A stretch of 64,000 nucleotides of DNA. Origin: Euleptes europaea. Lineage: Eukaryota; Chordata; Lepidosauria; Squamata; Sphaerodactylidae. The position numbers and the translations under genes are program-made. The notes beneath the pieces were generated by a model. It was not told the origin of the DNA, searched no databases, and worked only from the letters and a program-made list of their open reading frames with translations. The stretch lies in assembly GCF_029931775.1 (NCBI RefSeq), contig NC_079312.1:15197821-15261820 (forward strand). Reading direction: 5' to 3'. Of the stretch, positions 41,101-48,202 are shown one piece after another (position 1 is the first letter of the stretch; the number at the start of each line of letters is the position of its first letter).

Positions 41101-42172
41101 TGGAGTCAAGACCTTTTCGGTTTCCACTTACAGTTGTGTTCCCTATGTCTGAATTTACTGTTGGAATGTCCAGGAGTGGAGTAAACCCTACTTGTATCTT
41201 AAGCTCTACTTGTAAATGGTTATTGGTGAGTTGTTTTGAATTGTTCCTTTTTTGCCTCCAAGTTAGGAAGTGGAGACCAGTTGACTGGAGCCCCCCTCCC
41301 TTTCTTTTTTATCACACACCCCTCCACTAATATGACAGGTCACAGAATGTCTCCCCTCAGCTGGAGTTGGTGGAAGAAACGGGGGGTACGCAACTTTTCA
41401 TTATGCCTCGAATTCCTTTGGAAGTCAATGAATGACTCACAACAGTTCCAGGTAAACCACATTCTCCCTACACCTCAATCTCAGCTCGATCTCAGGATGG
41501 GAAGGTCAAGGGGATGGCTACTGTAAATAATGTATAGGCCACTGTTAAAGGAAATGGCTGTGCGTGGGGAGGAGCTGCCTGCCCCTTTCTTTAGTTCCAC
41601 ATGTCCAGCATTTTTCACTGGCAGAAATGGCTCAGGGGGGAAACCTGCAGCTCTTCCTCCCCCTTTGCAGCATTTGGAACCTGCAGGAGCAACAGAAAGC
41701 TTTCAAGGTAAATTGCAGTGACCCAACGTCTGGCTATGAGTCGGTCAGGCACCCTTGTCCCCACTTCAGGTCAGATGTCTCAGCTATTTCAGCCCTTCCT
41801 TCATACCTTATCTTGGGCAGCAGCCTCTCCCAGGTGAAGTAAAGACTGACCTCTGTGTTCTGGGGATTTCTGCCCGTGTGTTGGACCCAGATCTCCTGTT
41901 CCTGGATTTCTTGCACGAAATATTATTTGTTTCATTTTTTCTACCACGTTTGCCAGCTGCCAGTTTGAGCGGAAATTCCCTTTCTGGATCTCAGCTTTGC
42001 AGACAGGACACTCCAGGTCCCCCAGTTCTTCCCATTTGTCACAGTAGTCGGTGATGCAGCCCCGACAGAAATTGTGGCCACAGTCCAGGGTTACCGGTTC
42101 TTTGAGCCACTCCAGGCAGATGGGACAGCTTAATTCCTCTTCCAGACCTGTGGATGGAGACCCTGAGGCCAT
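23292..42172 (-). CDS. TRIM gene 2: RING, B-box, coiled coil, PRY-SPRY
   Basis: This is the second complete TRIM gene, in tandem with gene 1. Exons 5' to 3' on the minus strand: 42172-41851, 40312-40152, 38537-38442, 37334-37104, 35701-35679, 32426-32308, 30941-30909 and 23809-23292. They sum to 1503 bp and 500 aa with agreeing phases and no stop. Residues 16-58 form a RING, about 117-150 a B-box, 162-270 a coiled coil and 329-500 PRY-SPRY. The start ATG precedes [18 protein letters not shown], and an acceptor-like site lies just upstream, so a 5' UTR exon is likely. The gene spans 18.9 kb because several transposons entered its introns. One donor is GC instead of GT. It is probably functional, but expression is unknown. 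Confidence 0.85.
24486..24513 (-). ncRNA. Hammerhead-ribozyme-like core in left terminal repeat
   Basis: On the minus strand CTGAAGA, a hairpin GTGAGC-TGTG-GCTCAC and GAAA follow one another, which is the hammerhead core order CUGANGA - stem II - GAAA. Penelope-like elements are known to carry hammerheads in their terminal repeats. The cleavage site and stems I and III were not resolved. Confidence 0.45.
24490..26112 (+). CDS. Penelope-like reverse transcriptase with two GIY-YIG segments
   Basis: This is a 540-residue open frame with no breaks. It opens at GTG and the first in-frame ATG is near residue 104, so the true start is unclear. Residues about 25-100 resemble a GIY-YIG endonuclease ([30 protein letters not shown]). 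Residues about 120-300 hold RT blocks: [11 protein letters not shown] (141-151), [15 protein letters not shown] and FVDD (229-232). Residues 424-505 hold the usual C-terminal GIY-YIG ([19 protein letters not shown]). The first RT blocks normally found before FDVVSL are absent and are replaced by the extra endonuclease-like part. It is most likely a chimeric copy; activity is doubtful. Confidence 0.83.
   Translation: MSHSSLLQIQLECESHRSLSRGTVCKCPSTIYIGQTGQSLRQRLNGHKSDIRNHNIQKPVGEHFNLPGHSVADLRVAVLLQRNFKGRLERETVELQLIFKLKSMLLFHGKLKTTSYIKDSTHFINKISPLRLNPKDILISFDVVSLFTKVPVKDTISLINQIFPEDITALFHHCLTTSYFLWDQEFYEQIDGVAMGSPLSPVIANFYMEYFEKTALESAPYKPTVWFRFVDDTFTIWSHGEEKLMDFLNHLNNIHPNIQFTMEKEIEGKLPFLDTLVIRKTNLQLGHKVYRKPTHTDRYLHKNSNHHPRQKRGIIKTLMDRARRICEPQFLKEETNHLNHALLANGYSKNEIRRAIKPNKNQKTQEKQSPIGKVFLPFIKGVTDRMEKLLKKHNLQTVFKPTKKIQQMLRSAKDKRDPLTSAGVYRIPCSCGEVYIGTTKRSIQTRIKEHERYCRLGQPEKSAVAEHGLTQTGHRVLFQDTERLDNSTNYFVRLHREAIEIHKHQHNFNRKEESLRMNKAWLPALKNLQTKTTFNNSHTD
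26644..26671 (+). ncRNA. Hammerhead-ribozyme-like core in right terminal repeat
   Basis: This is the inverted partner of 24486-24513 with the same CTGAAGA and stem II. The first base of the GAAA motif is A here, so this copy probably cannot fold as an active core. Confidence 0.4.
27065..27607. repeat. Perfect 45-bp inverted repeat around Penelope fragments
   Basis: 27065-27109 and 27563-27607 are exact reverse complements over 45 bases, separated by 453 bp. They enclose the oppositely oriented linker and GIY-YIG pieces of Penelope-like element 2. Confidence 0.88.
28636..29278 (+). mobile_element. Non-autonomous hAT DNA transposon
   Basis: The ends CAGGGGTTTCAAACGTGCGG and (reverse) CAGGGGTGTCGAATTC form terminal inverted repeats. 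The 8-bp target repeat GTCTACAG flanks it exactly (28628-28635 and 29279-29286). Unit A has a single GTCTAGAG at the same place (1111), so it entered unit B after duplication. There is no transposase. The inside holds a long (TTCT)n tract. Confidence 0.88.
28970..29190 (+). repeat. (TTCT)n pyrimidine tract
   Basis: An impure CT-rich run turns into about 20 perfect TTCT units. It lies inside the hAT element and reads as a polypurine run on the strand of gene 2. Confidence 0.9.
30909..30941 (-). CDS. Gene 2 33-bp micro-exon
   Basis: A 33-bp exon has acceptor CTTCCTCAG and donor GTAATC. It encodes [10 protein letters not shown] between split codons and is collinear with 2870-2902 of gene 1. Confidence 0.87.
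31048..31236 (+). mobile_element. 5S rRNA-derived SINE, orthologous copy in unit B
   Basis: This is the same insertion as 3012-3200, with the same flanks (CTTTTTCTCTTGGGGAGGGA on the left, GAGCATGCGTACATATTTC on the right). It shows the element was present before duplication. Confidence 0.75.
31953..32233 (+). mobile_element. hAT-type MITE, unit B copy
   Basis: This is the orthologue of 3910-4220 with the same position relative to the 119-bp exon. It is slightly shorter in the middle. Confidence 0.62.
32308..32426 (-). CDS. Gene 2 119-bp linker exon
   Basis: This exon has acceptor TTCTCTAG and donor GTAATG. It encodes [20 protein letters not shown] then [22 protein letters not shown]1 LINE begins only about 75 bp upstream of the acceptor in the transcript, close to the branch-point zone, without disturbing the splice site itself. 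Confidence 0.88.
32757..34973. mobile_element. Ty3/Gypsy element (Mag/Gmr1-like), rearranged and broken
   Basis: On the minus strand at about 33000-34040 it carries gag-like sequence ([40 protein letters not shown]) and a retropepsin segment with DSGS. On the plus strand at about 34040-34560 it carries the end of an integrase ([33 protein letters not shown]), followed by an LTR at 34656-34973. The parts face opposite ways, so the copy is rearranged, and it has several breaks. It sits inside the CR1 LINE in a gene 2 intron. It is GC-rich compared with its surroundings. Confidence 0.75.
34656..34973 (+). repeat. LTR of the rearranged Gypsy element
   Basis: A 318-bp segment from TGTAATG to CTTAACA has CATATAAGCAGGG (TATA-like), AATAAACG and a small tandem repeat of CATTGGCCCTAAGC. 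It belongs to the same family as the solo LTR at 12740-13010. Confidence 0.72.
35255..35450 (+). mobile_element. hAT-type MITE remnant, unit B copy
   Basis: This is the counterpart of 6455-6645 with the same neighbours (GAATGTAGCTGAG on the left, CTAGAGATGCACAGCTAGG on the right), hence older than the duplication. Confidence 0.5.
35679..35701 (-). CDS. Gene 2 23-bp micro-exon
   Basis: A 23-bp exon has acceptor TTCTTTAG and donor GTAAGT. It encodes DARSTLQR and is collinear with 6872-6894 of gene 1. Confidence 0.9.
37104..37334 (-). CDS. Gene 2 231-bp coiled-coil exon with GC donor
   Basis: This is an exact 231-bp coiled-coil exon ([40 protein letters not shown]). The acceptor is TTGCAG. The donor reads CTACAG then GCAAGA, a GC donor where gene 1 has GTAAGA at the same place. 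GC-AG introns make up around one percent of vertebrate introns and usually have a strong match elsewhere, as here. The intron may be spliced normally or less efficiently. Confidence 0.88.
38442..38537 (-). CDS. Gene 2 96-bp exon: start of coiled coil
   Basis: An exact 96-bp phase-0 exon has acceptor CCCCCAG and donor GTAAGT. It encodes [20 protein letters not shown] and ends VKESQDLL, close to the family consensus and to 9174-9269 of gene 1. Confidence 0.9.
39130..39262 (+). mobile_element. tRNA-derived SINE fragment
   Basis: It carries GACATGAAAGACCTC, CCCTGGAGAACCGCTGCCAG and GAATAAGGCAGCTTCATACG of the same SINE family as 12391-12597. The tRNA head is worn. Confidence 0.55.
40152..40312 (-). 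CDS. Gene 2 B-box exon
   Basis: This 161-bp exon has acceptor CTGTATCAG and donor GTAGAA. It encodes [20 protein letters not shown] and onward, a B-box2 ([21 protein letters not shown]). It enters in phase 1 and leaves in phase 0. It is four bases shorter than the gene 1 copy (9739-9903), which shifts the entry phase so that it fits the gene 2 RING exon and not the gene 1 RING exon. Confidence 0.82.
40390..40836. mobile_element. Foldback / MITE-like element with nested palindromes
   Basis: The left end holds a hairpin (TTCGCTCCATAAGA at 40402 with its exact complement ending at 40471). The right end holds a 20-bp perfect hairpin (AGTTTTTAGAGGAGGAAAAC, 40734-40753 and 40767-40786) inside another TGCTCCATAAGAC / TATGGAGCA pair. 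A GC-rich core lies between. The outer ends are mutually inverted. It lies between the RING and B-box exons of gene 2. The family is not named here. Confidence 0.6.
41851..42172 (-). CDS. Gene 2 exon 1: RING only
   Basis: This 322-bp coding part encodes a RING with ligands C16, C19, C31, H33, C36, C39, C55 and C58, then a linker ending SPEHR. The donor AGAG then GTCAGT leaves one base (phase 1), which suits the acceptor of the B-box exon at 40312. Upstream in the same frame lies SVCQDTETASD, with a possible acceptor (AAGACACAG) 18 bases before the ATG. Confidence 0.83.
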
Positions 42173-42250
42173 GTCGGAGGCAGTTTCTGTGTCTTGACAG
42201 ACAGAAAAGGTAGCTTTGTGAGGCCTGCAAAGAGAACAGCAGAAAGACAA

Positions 42251-42458
42251 TAGGGTTGCTAGGTCCCTCTTGGCAACCGGTGGGAGGTTTTAGGGGCGGA
42301 GCCTGAGGCGGACGGGGTTTGGGGAAGGGAGGGACTTCAATGCCATAGAGTCCAATTGCCAAAGCGGCCATTTTCTCCAGGTGAACTGACCTCTTATCGG
42401 CTGGAGATCAGTTGTAATAACGAGATCTCCAGCTAGAACCTGGAGGTTGGCAACCCTA
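42251..42458 (-). mobile_element. MITE with AGGGTTGC ends (copy 3)
   Basis: This is the reverse orientation of copy 1, from TAGGGTTGCTAGGTCC to GAGGTTGGCAACCCTA, with both inverted termini readable. It is only about 80 bp upstream of the gene 2 start codon at 42172. Confidence 0.78.
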
Positions 42459-42662
42459 AAAGACAATGAGCTGGAAAAAGGTGGGATGTTTTGCGGGAGA
42501 CACATATTTTTCAAAAGGGCAGATAAATGAGTAGCATTTTTCTCTGGGATTTCTAAATACATCTAATAAGAGGCAGAAAACTTCTATTAACACATGATTG
42601 GTAAACTAGAGGTGTGGATAGAAATTGATTTGGTACTGGTAGGAGAAATCAACACAGTAATT

Positions 42663-42859
42663 AGGGTGGCCAGCCTCCAGGTGGGGGCTTGAGACCTCCT
42701 CGAATCACAACTGATCCCCAGACTATGGAGATCATTTCCTTTAAAGAAAGTGGCAGTTTGAAGGATAGACAGTGTGGTATCCTACTTTGCCCAAACCCCA
42801 AACTTCCCAGGTTCCACCCCCGTCTTCAGGAATTTCCCAGCCCAGAGTTGGCAACTCTA
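42663..42859 (+). mobile_element. MITE with AGGGTTGC ends (copy 4)
   Basis: It runs from TAGGGTGGCCAGCCTCCAGG to GAGTTGGCAACTCTA, with a more diverged body than copy 3. Confidence 0.7.
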
Positions 42860-43065
42860 ACAGTAATAGATCCAGAGATGGTTTTGGATGTCTATATCCT
42901 GAGAAAAGACTCCACTTTTTATTTGCACAGACGTCAAATCTATTGAAGAATAGATTATATTTTTGCACCAGCAAAATAAAACAAAAAGGTATGCGCTGTC
43001 TCTGAGCAATAATTATGCAGATTTCACCCCACTAAAATTTAACTGGTTTTCTGGGGTGCATTGAG

Positions 43066-43279
43066 TAGGGGTGCCAACCTCCAGTTGAGGCCTGGAGATT
43101 TCCTGGAATTACAACTGATTTTCAAACAACAGAGATCGATTCCCTTGACACAAATGGCTGTTTTGGAGGATAGGTGCTCTGGCATTATATACCTCTGAGG
43201 CCCCTCCCCAAACCCCAACCTTCACAGGCTCCACCCCACAAATCTCCAGGGATTTCCCAACCCAGAGCAGGCAACCTTA
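43066..43279 (+). mobile_element. MITE with AGGGTTGC ends (copy 5)
   Basis: It runs from TAGGGGTGCCAACCTCCAG to GCAGGCAACCTTA. The body keeps GGAATTACAACTGAT and GGCATTATA. Confidence 0.7.
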
Positions 43280-43284
43280 GAGGG

Positions 43285-43960
43285 GCTGTAGAATTTGGAA
43301 GCTAAACAATCTGTTGTTAAAAGATGAAGAGATAATGAACACACTAAACGAAGAAGTGGAAGTTCTTCATTAGTATTAATGAATAAAAAGAGATACCATT
43401 TCTTAGAACCTGGGAACCATTTAAAACATATTTTAGAGGCTTTGTTATGTTGACATAGAGCGTTTTGTCCGAAAAGGAGGGGGAGGAGAATGAGTCTTGG
43501 AAGTAAAAAATTAGGAATTGGCCCAGAAAAAAAATTAGTGTCTCCAAGAAACTGTGATAGTTTTGGAAATAATGAGACAAAGATACACTATCCTCACCAG
43601 ACAGCCAAATCCCTCTTGTATGCTAGACAGTCCATCTTTGAACAAGTCAATAAATCAGGGAAATGTTTGGCACATTTACTAACCAAAGAATTGGGGCCAA
43701 ACGGAATTATTGAAATAAAGAACAAAATAGGAATCCGGCTTCACAAGATATCTCAGGAAATGAATGAAGAAGCTTAGTGGCGAATTCTCTGCCAGATGTA
43801 GGGGGCATGAGCTACAGACAAAATGTCAGCATTAAATGAGACTGCCTTAGAAGTCTCCTCTTCATAGCATCTTGATGGGATGTCTATTCCCCTCCACACA
43901 CACATACAGATATGCATGCTGATTCCTCTACTGTCTTGTGCTGTAGTTACTGACTACCAC
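43285..43960. other. Unassigned upstream flank of gene 2
   Basis: The plus strand holds a 95-codon open frame (43490-43777) with SNPs-like wear and no family I recognise. Nothing else stands out. Confidence 0.3.
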
Positions 43961-43964
43961 CACA

Positions 43965-44157
43965 TAGGGTTGCCAGGTCCCTCTTTGCCACCGGGAGATT
44001 TTTAGGGCAGAGCCTGAGGGAGGCGAGGTTTAGGGAATGGAGGAATGAAGGGACTTCATTGCCATAGAGTCCAATTGCCAAATCAGCCATTTTTTCCAGG
44101 TGAACTGATCTCTATCGGCTGGAGATCTCCAGCTACTACCTAAAGATTGGCAACACT
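43965..44157 (-). mobile_element. MITE with AGGGTTGC ends (copy 6)
   Basis: It runs from TAGGGTTGCCAGGTCC to AGATTGGCAACAC, in reverse orientation. Confidence 0.68.
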
Positions 44158-44239
44158 CCACAGTTCTGCTTTATCTTCTCTGCTTCCTTCATCCTTCAAG
44201 ATACCATTTATTACCTTAACTCCCAAATTGTTTCTTCTC

Positions 44240-44850
44240 TTATAGGCTGTTTCTGCATGGGTTATTTGCCCTGGGTTCAATGCTATTGGGAAGCGGGTTT
44301 TTTTCCTTCCTTCCCCACTGTATTGAGGTGCACCTCTTGATTTTCACAGGGTTTTCTCCAGTCTTTCCCGAACCTGTTTGCTGCAAAGTTTTGAAAAAGT
44401 TTGCAGCAAAGCCCAGATTGCTGTTAAGTGGGTGGAAAAGTTTGGCTATTGGTGGTCCTGCCCACAGGTCAGCCATTTTCCCTGTCCTTCAGGCTGCCAT
44501 TTCCTTTCACCACCGCTGGGGGGGGGTCTTTTTTTTTTAAATTACAATTTTAATTGAACATTGTCATATTATTTTAATGATATAAACATCTGTGTATCGA
44601 GTTCTCTGAATTTCTAGCTTTCTTTTTTTTAAAAAGTCTCTAGCCCCTTTTGTCGTGGAGCTATAAAGGGAACGAAAAATCTTCGCAAAAAAAGGGCTAG
44701 GGACTTTTTTAAAACATAAAAGCTGAGAATGACATTCTGTTGCTGATTTAAAAAAATTTAAAACCTCAGATGGTACAGTGGGAGGGTGGCGGCGGCTGTC
44801 GGGACACTGGGGCAAGAAAACTATGGGAAACCTGCCATGTGAAAGCCCCA
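44240..44850. mobile_element. Possible DNA-transposon relic with GGCT..CATGG ends
   Basis: GGCTGTTTCTGCATGGGTTA near 44245 and, reversed, GGGGCTTTCACATGGCAGG near 44850 look like inverted ends of a roughly 600-bp element. No target repeat was found. Confidence 0.3.
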
Positions 44851-44924
44851 TTGTCACGGTGATGTATTAGCTGCAGCAGCAACAGGAAAAGGACACAGGC
44901 CTGTCCCTGTGCAGGAAAACACTT

Positions 44925-45240
44925 ATGTTGTTGCTGCTGCTGCTGCTGTCAAGTCGCAGCTTGTGGGCTTCCTAGAGGCACAGGGTTGGCCACAGTGTGA
45001 ACAGACTGCTGGATTTGATGGACCTTGGTCTGATCCAGCAAGGTTTTTCTTATGTTCTCATGACCCCATAAGCTTATCAAGGTAAGTGATGTTCAAAGGT
45101 GGTTTGCCATTGCCTTCCTCTGCATAATGACCGTAGAATCCCTTGGTGGTCTCTCATCCAAGTACTAACTACAGCCGACCCTGCGTAGCTTCCAAGATCT
45201 CACAAGACTGGGTTAGTCTGGGCCATCTATGTCAGGGTGG
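44925..45240 (-). mobile_element. 5S-derived SINE split by a LINE tail
   Basis: On the minus strand, 45065-45240 carries the 5S-like part (AGTACTTGGATGAGAGACCA, TGCAGAGGAAGGCAATGGCA) and 44925-44956 the tail (GCGACTTGACAGCAGC). Between them at 44957-45062 is a CR1/L3-like LINE end ending CTTATGTTCTCATG. Confidence 0.6.
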
Positions 45241-45403
45241 AAAACACCATACACTTAAATAAAATCCCTGGTGTGTAGCTCTGTTAACTTATTATAAAGA
45301 CAGAGGGGTGGTGTAAAGAGAGCAGGGCCAAGACATGAAGGCTCAGTCTGAATCCCCCCCATCCTCCACCCACTAGGCTACCCAACCATTATGCCAGCCT
45401 CAC

Positions 45404-45591
45404 CTGCCAGTTGTCTCAAGGTGACATCCAGGACTGCCTCTGTGAGACACACAATACAGCCTTTCCCTTTCTTTGTGATTTCCCACTCTTCATTCACCTC
45501 AGTAGGGTCACAGGGGTACAGAGAGAGCAAATTTGAAGTTCCCCCAACAGCTGGAACCTCCCACTCCGGTTGCTGCAATTCCCCTTGGCTT
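45404..45591 (-). other. Exon-like open segment, unidentified
   Basis: A 188-bp open segment has a good acceptor (TTTTCTGCAG) and donor (GCAG then GTGAGG). The open frame reads SQGELQQPEWEVPAVGGTSN, LLSLYPCDPTEVNEEWEITK, KGKGCIVCLTEAVLDVTLRQ, LAG. It would need two bases from an upstream exon and leaves one base over. It lies 3.2 kb upstream of gene 2 on the same strand. I do not recognise the family. It could be an upstream exon of gene 2, an exon of another gene, or chance. Confidence 0.35.
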
Positions 45592-46279
45592 CTGCAGAAA
45601 ACAGAACCAGGAAATGCATTTCAGTCCCCACTGCTGAGAAACCTGTCCTTAAAGGAGCTGATCAGCAACAACCTTTGAACAGAGAGCCCAGCCCATATCT
45701 CCGAAAATACATAATACATTAACTAATCCATTTCATGATCTGTTCCCTCCAGTGCTGGCCTGTTTCCTCCATATCTGGGTGTGCCTGTGTATGCCTGCAC
45801 AAAGTGATAAGGACACATTTAATCCATTTTATGAAGAGGACCGTAGGCAGCTGGGGACAGAATCAAGGAGATAGTATGGATGAAATACAAGACTCCTTTT
45901 TGGTTTTGCTGCAACAGACGAAGACAGCTTGTCCGTCCCCACACATAAACGCCAACCCCTCCCATGAGATGCTTCTGGTCCCACAACTGGGTGCTCCCCA
46001 GGTCACCGTAAGGGGATGTGTGTGTTCTTGTTGGCTTCTTTTCCCTTAGTGAGGGGACGGGCCATAAACACAATAGAATCAAGTGCAAACAACTATAACA
46101 CTAATGTTGACCCAACAAATACAACAAAAATTGTGTGCCTTCTTTCCTACCAAAACGGCAAACATGCAAACTCCCAACTTGACTGTTAACTGCAAAGGCG
46201 AAAGTTCACTAATTTGCAGAACTGTATTAGCTAATTGGAAAAGACCCACCGTTTTAAGCAGTTCCCACACATATTAGTG

Positions 46280-47030
46280 TTAATTCGATGCTCACGCCTT
46301 TCAGCAGGAGAGGCACTTTCTGGCAGCGGGGCGAGGTTGACAGGATGCTGCGCTACATTGAGTGCAGGGGCTATGCCAGGCGACTGATGGCAAGCGCACA
46401 CACGGAGAACCAAGGCATTTATGCCAGGATTTATGCCCAAGGCATTTATGCCCGGGCCAGTGGCTACCATCAGACGATGCAACAATGCTCCTTGAAGTTC
46501 AAGCAGCTGAAGGCTGCCTTCATGGATGCCCTGGCGGCCTGGTAGGGCATAACTTGGGAGATGGGGCAATATCCCCCCCCACTTCAACCAGCATCTTTGT
46601 CTGTAGGAAGCTTTGGGGCACCCTCAATGGGAGGATAGATGTAGGTAATCCTCCCCCACCCACTCCACCCTCCCAGACAACAAATATCCCCATTGGGTTT
46701 TTAAGAGTGCTTGTCACTGTACACCACAGAGAGTAGCTCAGTCCTCCACAAACGTTTAAATAAGCAACGGTCATTCTTTCAGTTGCCATACTCGTCCACC
46801 CATCCTCCGAGAGACTGAATGGGCAGGTGTGTGCCATCGATGGTGCCAATGCAGTGTGGGAAGCCTAGTCTGTTGAAACCAGCCCCCTGGCCAGGAATAT
46901 TCTTCTTGTCCTTCCTGCCTACTGGTGCAGCCTTATTTTCTCCTGATTCTTTCAAAAAACACAGCACGGCAACATTGACCAATCGGAGCAGATTATCAGG
47001 TATATGTCAGCTGAGTGCATGATCTCTAGA
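46280..47030. mobile_element. PIF/Harbinger DNA transposon remnant
   Basis: The plus strand at 46288-46545 encodes a Myb/SANT-like piece (FWQRGEVDRMLRYIECRGYA, YHQTMQQCSLKFKQLKAAF). The minus strand at 46779-46982 encodes part of a Harbinger transposase (FPHCIGTIDGTHLPIQSL with the first catalytic D, and AVLCFLKESGENK). Harbinger elements carry exactly these two genes. Both are fragments; the other catalytic acidic residues are not seen. Confidence 0.72.
46412..46460 (+). repeat. Short tandem repeat GGCATTTATGCC inside the Myb-like part
   Basis: Three imperfect copies of a 15-18 base word (GGCATTTATGCCAGG, ATTTATGCCCAA, GGCATTTATGCCCGG) encode GIYARIYAQGIYARA and lengthen the Myb-like segment. 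Confidence 0.6.
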
Positions 47031-47039
47031 GCGCATGCA

Positions 47040-47722
47040 CAACAGAATCATGGCACTTTAATGTAGCTGTGCATCAGTGGTAGAGTGCTGGCACAGAAGA
47101 AAAGAAGTGGACGGTTAGTACAGCGGACGCAAGCAACGGCACAGGTGACCCAGGAAAAACTTCATGAACAATGGATAGTACAGATTTACAAGTGAAAAGA
47201 AACGGAGGGGGAAGGAAGCAAAGTAGGAAATGAAGGGGTGTGGAGTGTCCTTGCCCAACTCGATTCCAATCATTGCGCATCAAGCATGGGGAAAACCTGT
47301 GGTAAGTTCTATATGCGGAAAAGGCGGTTTAGTTGTATGTACACGATTCAAGCGATTAACCAGGCTGGTCTCAAAGCTCCTCACCAAGGAGGAGGAGGAA
47401 CATATTGAACTTGGACATGGGTCAATAGGCCAGCTCAGCCCGATACCATTACCTGTGTTGTTTAGCACATTGATATTTATGTTCTGTTTGACATTTCTGC
47501 AATCCTAGATTATGCTCTGCTTGAGATTTCTGCAATTTGTTTCATTGATTGGCACAGTGTACTCCTCCTTGAGTCTCAATGAAAAAGGTGGGCTCTATAA
47601 AACAATAATAAATACTTGGTCTTGCTGTCCTGTGTCGATTACTCAGCGGTAAGTCAAAGTTTATTCATTCAGTAGTGGAAGAGCTTTTCCTGGTCAGGCT
47701 GTTGCCTGTCTCTGAAAACTTT
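47040..47722. other. Duplicated flank left of the chromovirus
   Basis: From about 47345 on it matches 14875-15235 of unit A (ATTCATTCAGTAGTGGAAGA, GCTTTTCCTGG, CTGTCTCTGAA). There is no coding evidence. Confidence 0.5.
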
Positions 47723-48011
47723 TGTCAGGCTGCTATCTCGGTTTCGTTATTGCCTCTGTCTCTGTGCTGTATTGTCTGCCCCCCAAGGTCGCATGCCTAA
47801 GCCTAAGCCTGGGAACTCAGCTCCTGGGAAACTGTATTCCTGCGTGTAATCTCCCGCCTTTCCTGCCTTATAATATCTCCCAGCTAGTGAGCCTTTCATA
47901 GCTGTCATTTTATTCGTTTGCACTGTATGCCTATTTGATCAGTAAAATCCACCTGTTTGGACTCTATACGACTTTGTGGTGATTTCTGGTTCTGTGGGCC
48001 AAGGGCTGACA
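47723..48011 (+). repeat. 5' LTR of the chromovirus
   Basis: A 289-bp repeat runs from TGTCAGGCTGC to AAGGGCTGACA with TATAATA near 47872. It is the same as 53980-54268. Confidence 0.93.
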
Positions 48012-48202
48012 TTATGACAGCTATCTCACATCTTCACCATTCTCCTAGCCAGGCTGGAGCCCAGGGGGGTTCGCCTGCCACTTGGATGGGAGCTGTGCAG
48101 CTCTCCAGGTGATCTACTACCCTGGAGCCCTTCTCAGAGGACCCTACTCTGTTACAGGACTTAATTGCTGAACTTTTCCGGACGAACCGAGAGGTTTGCC
48201 GC

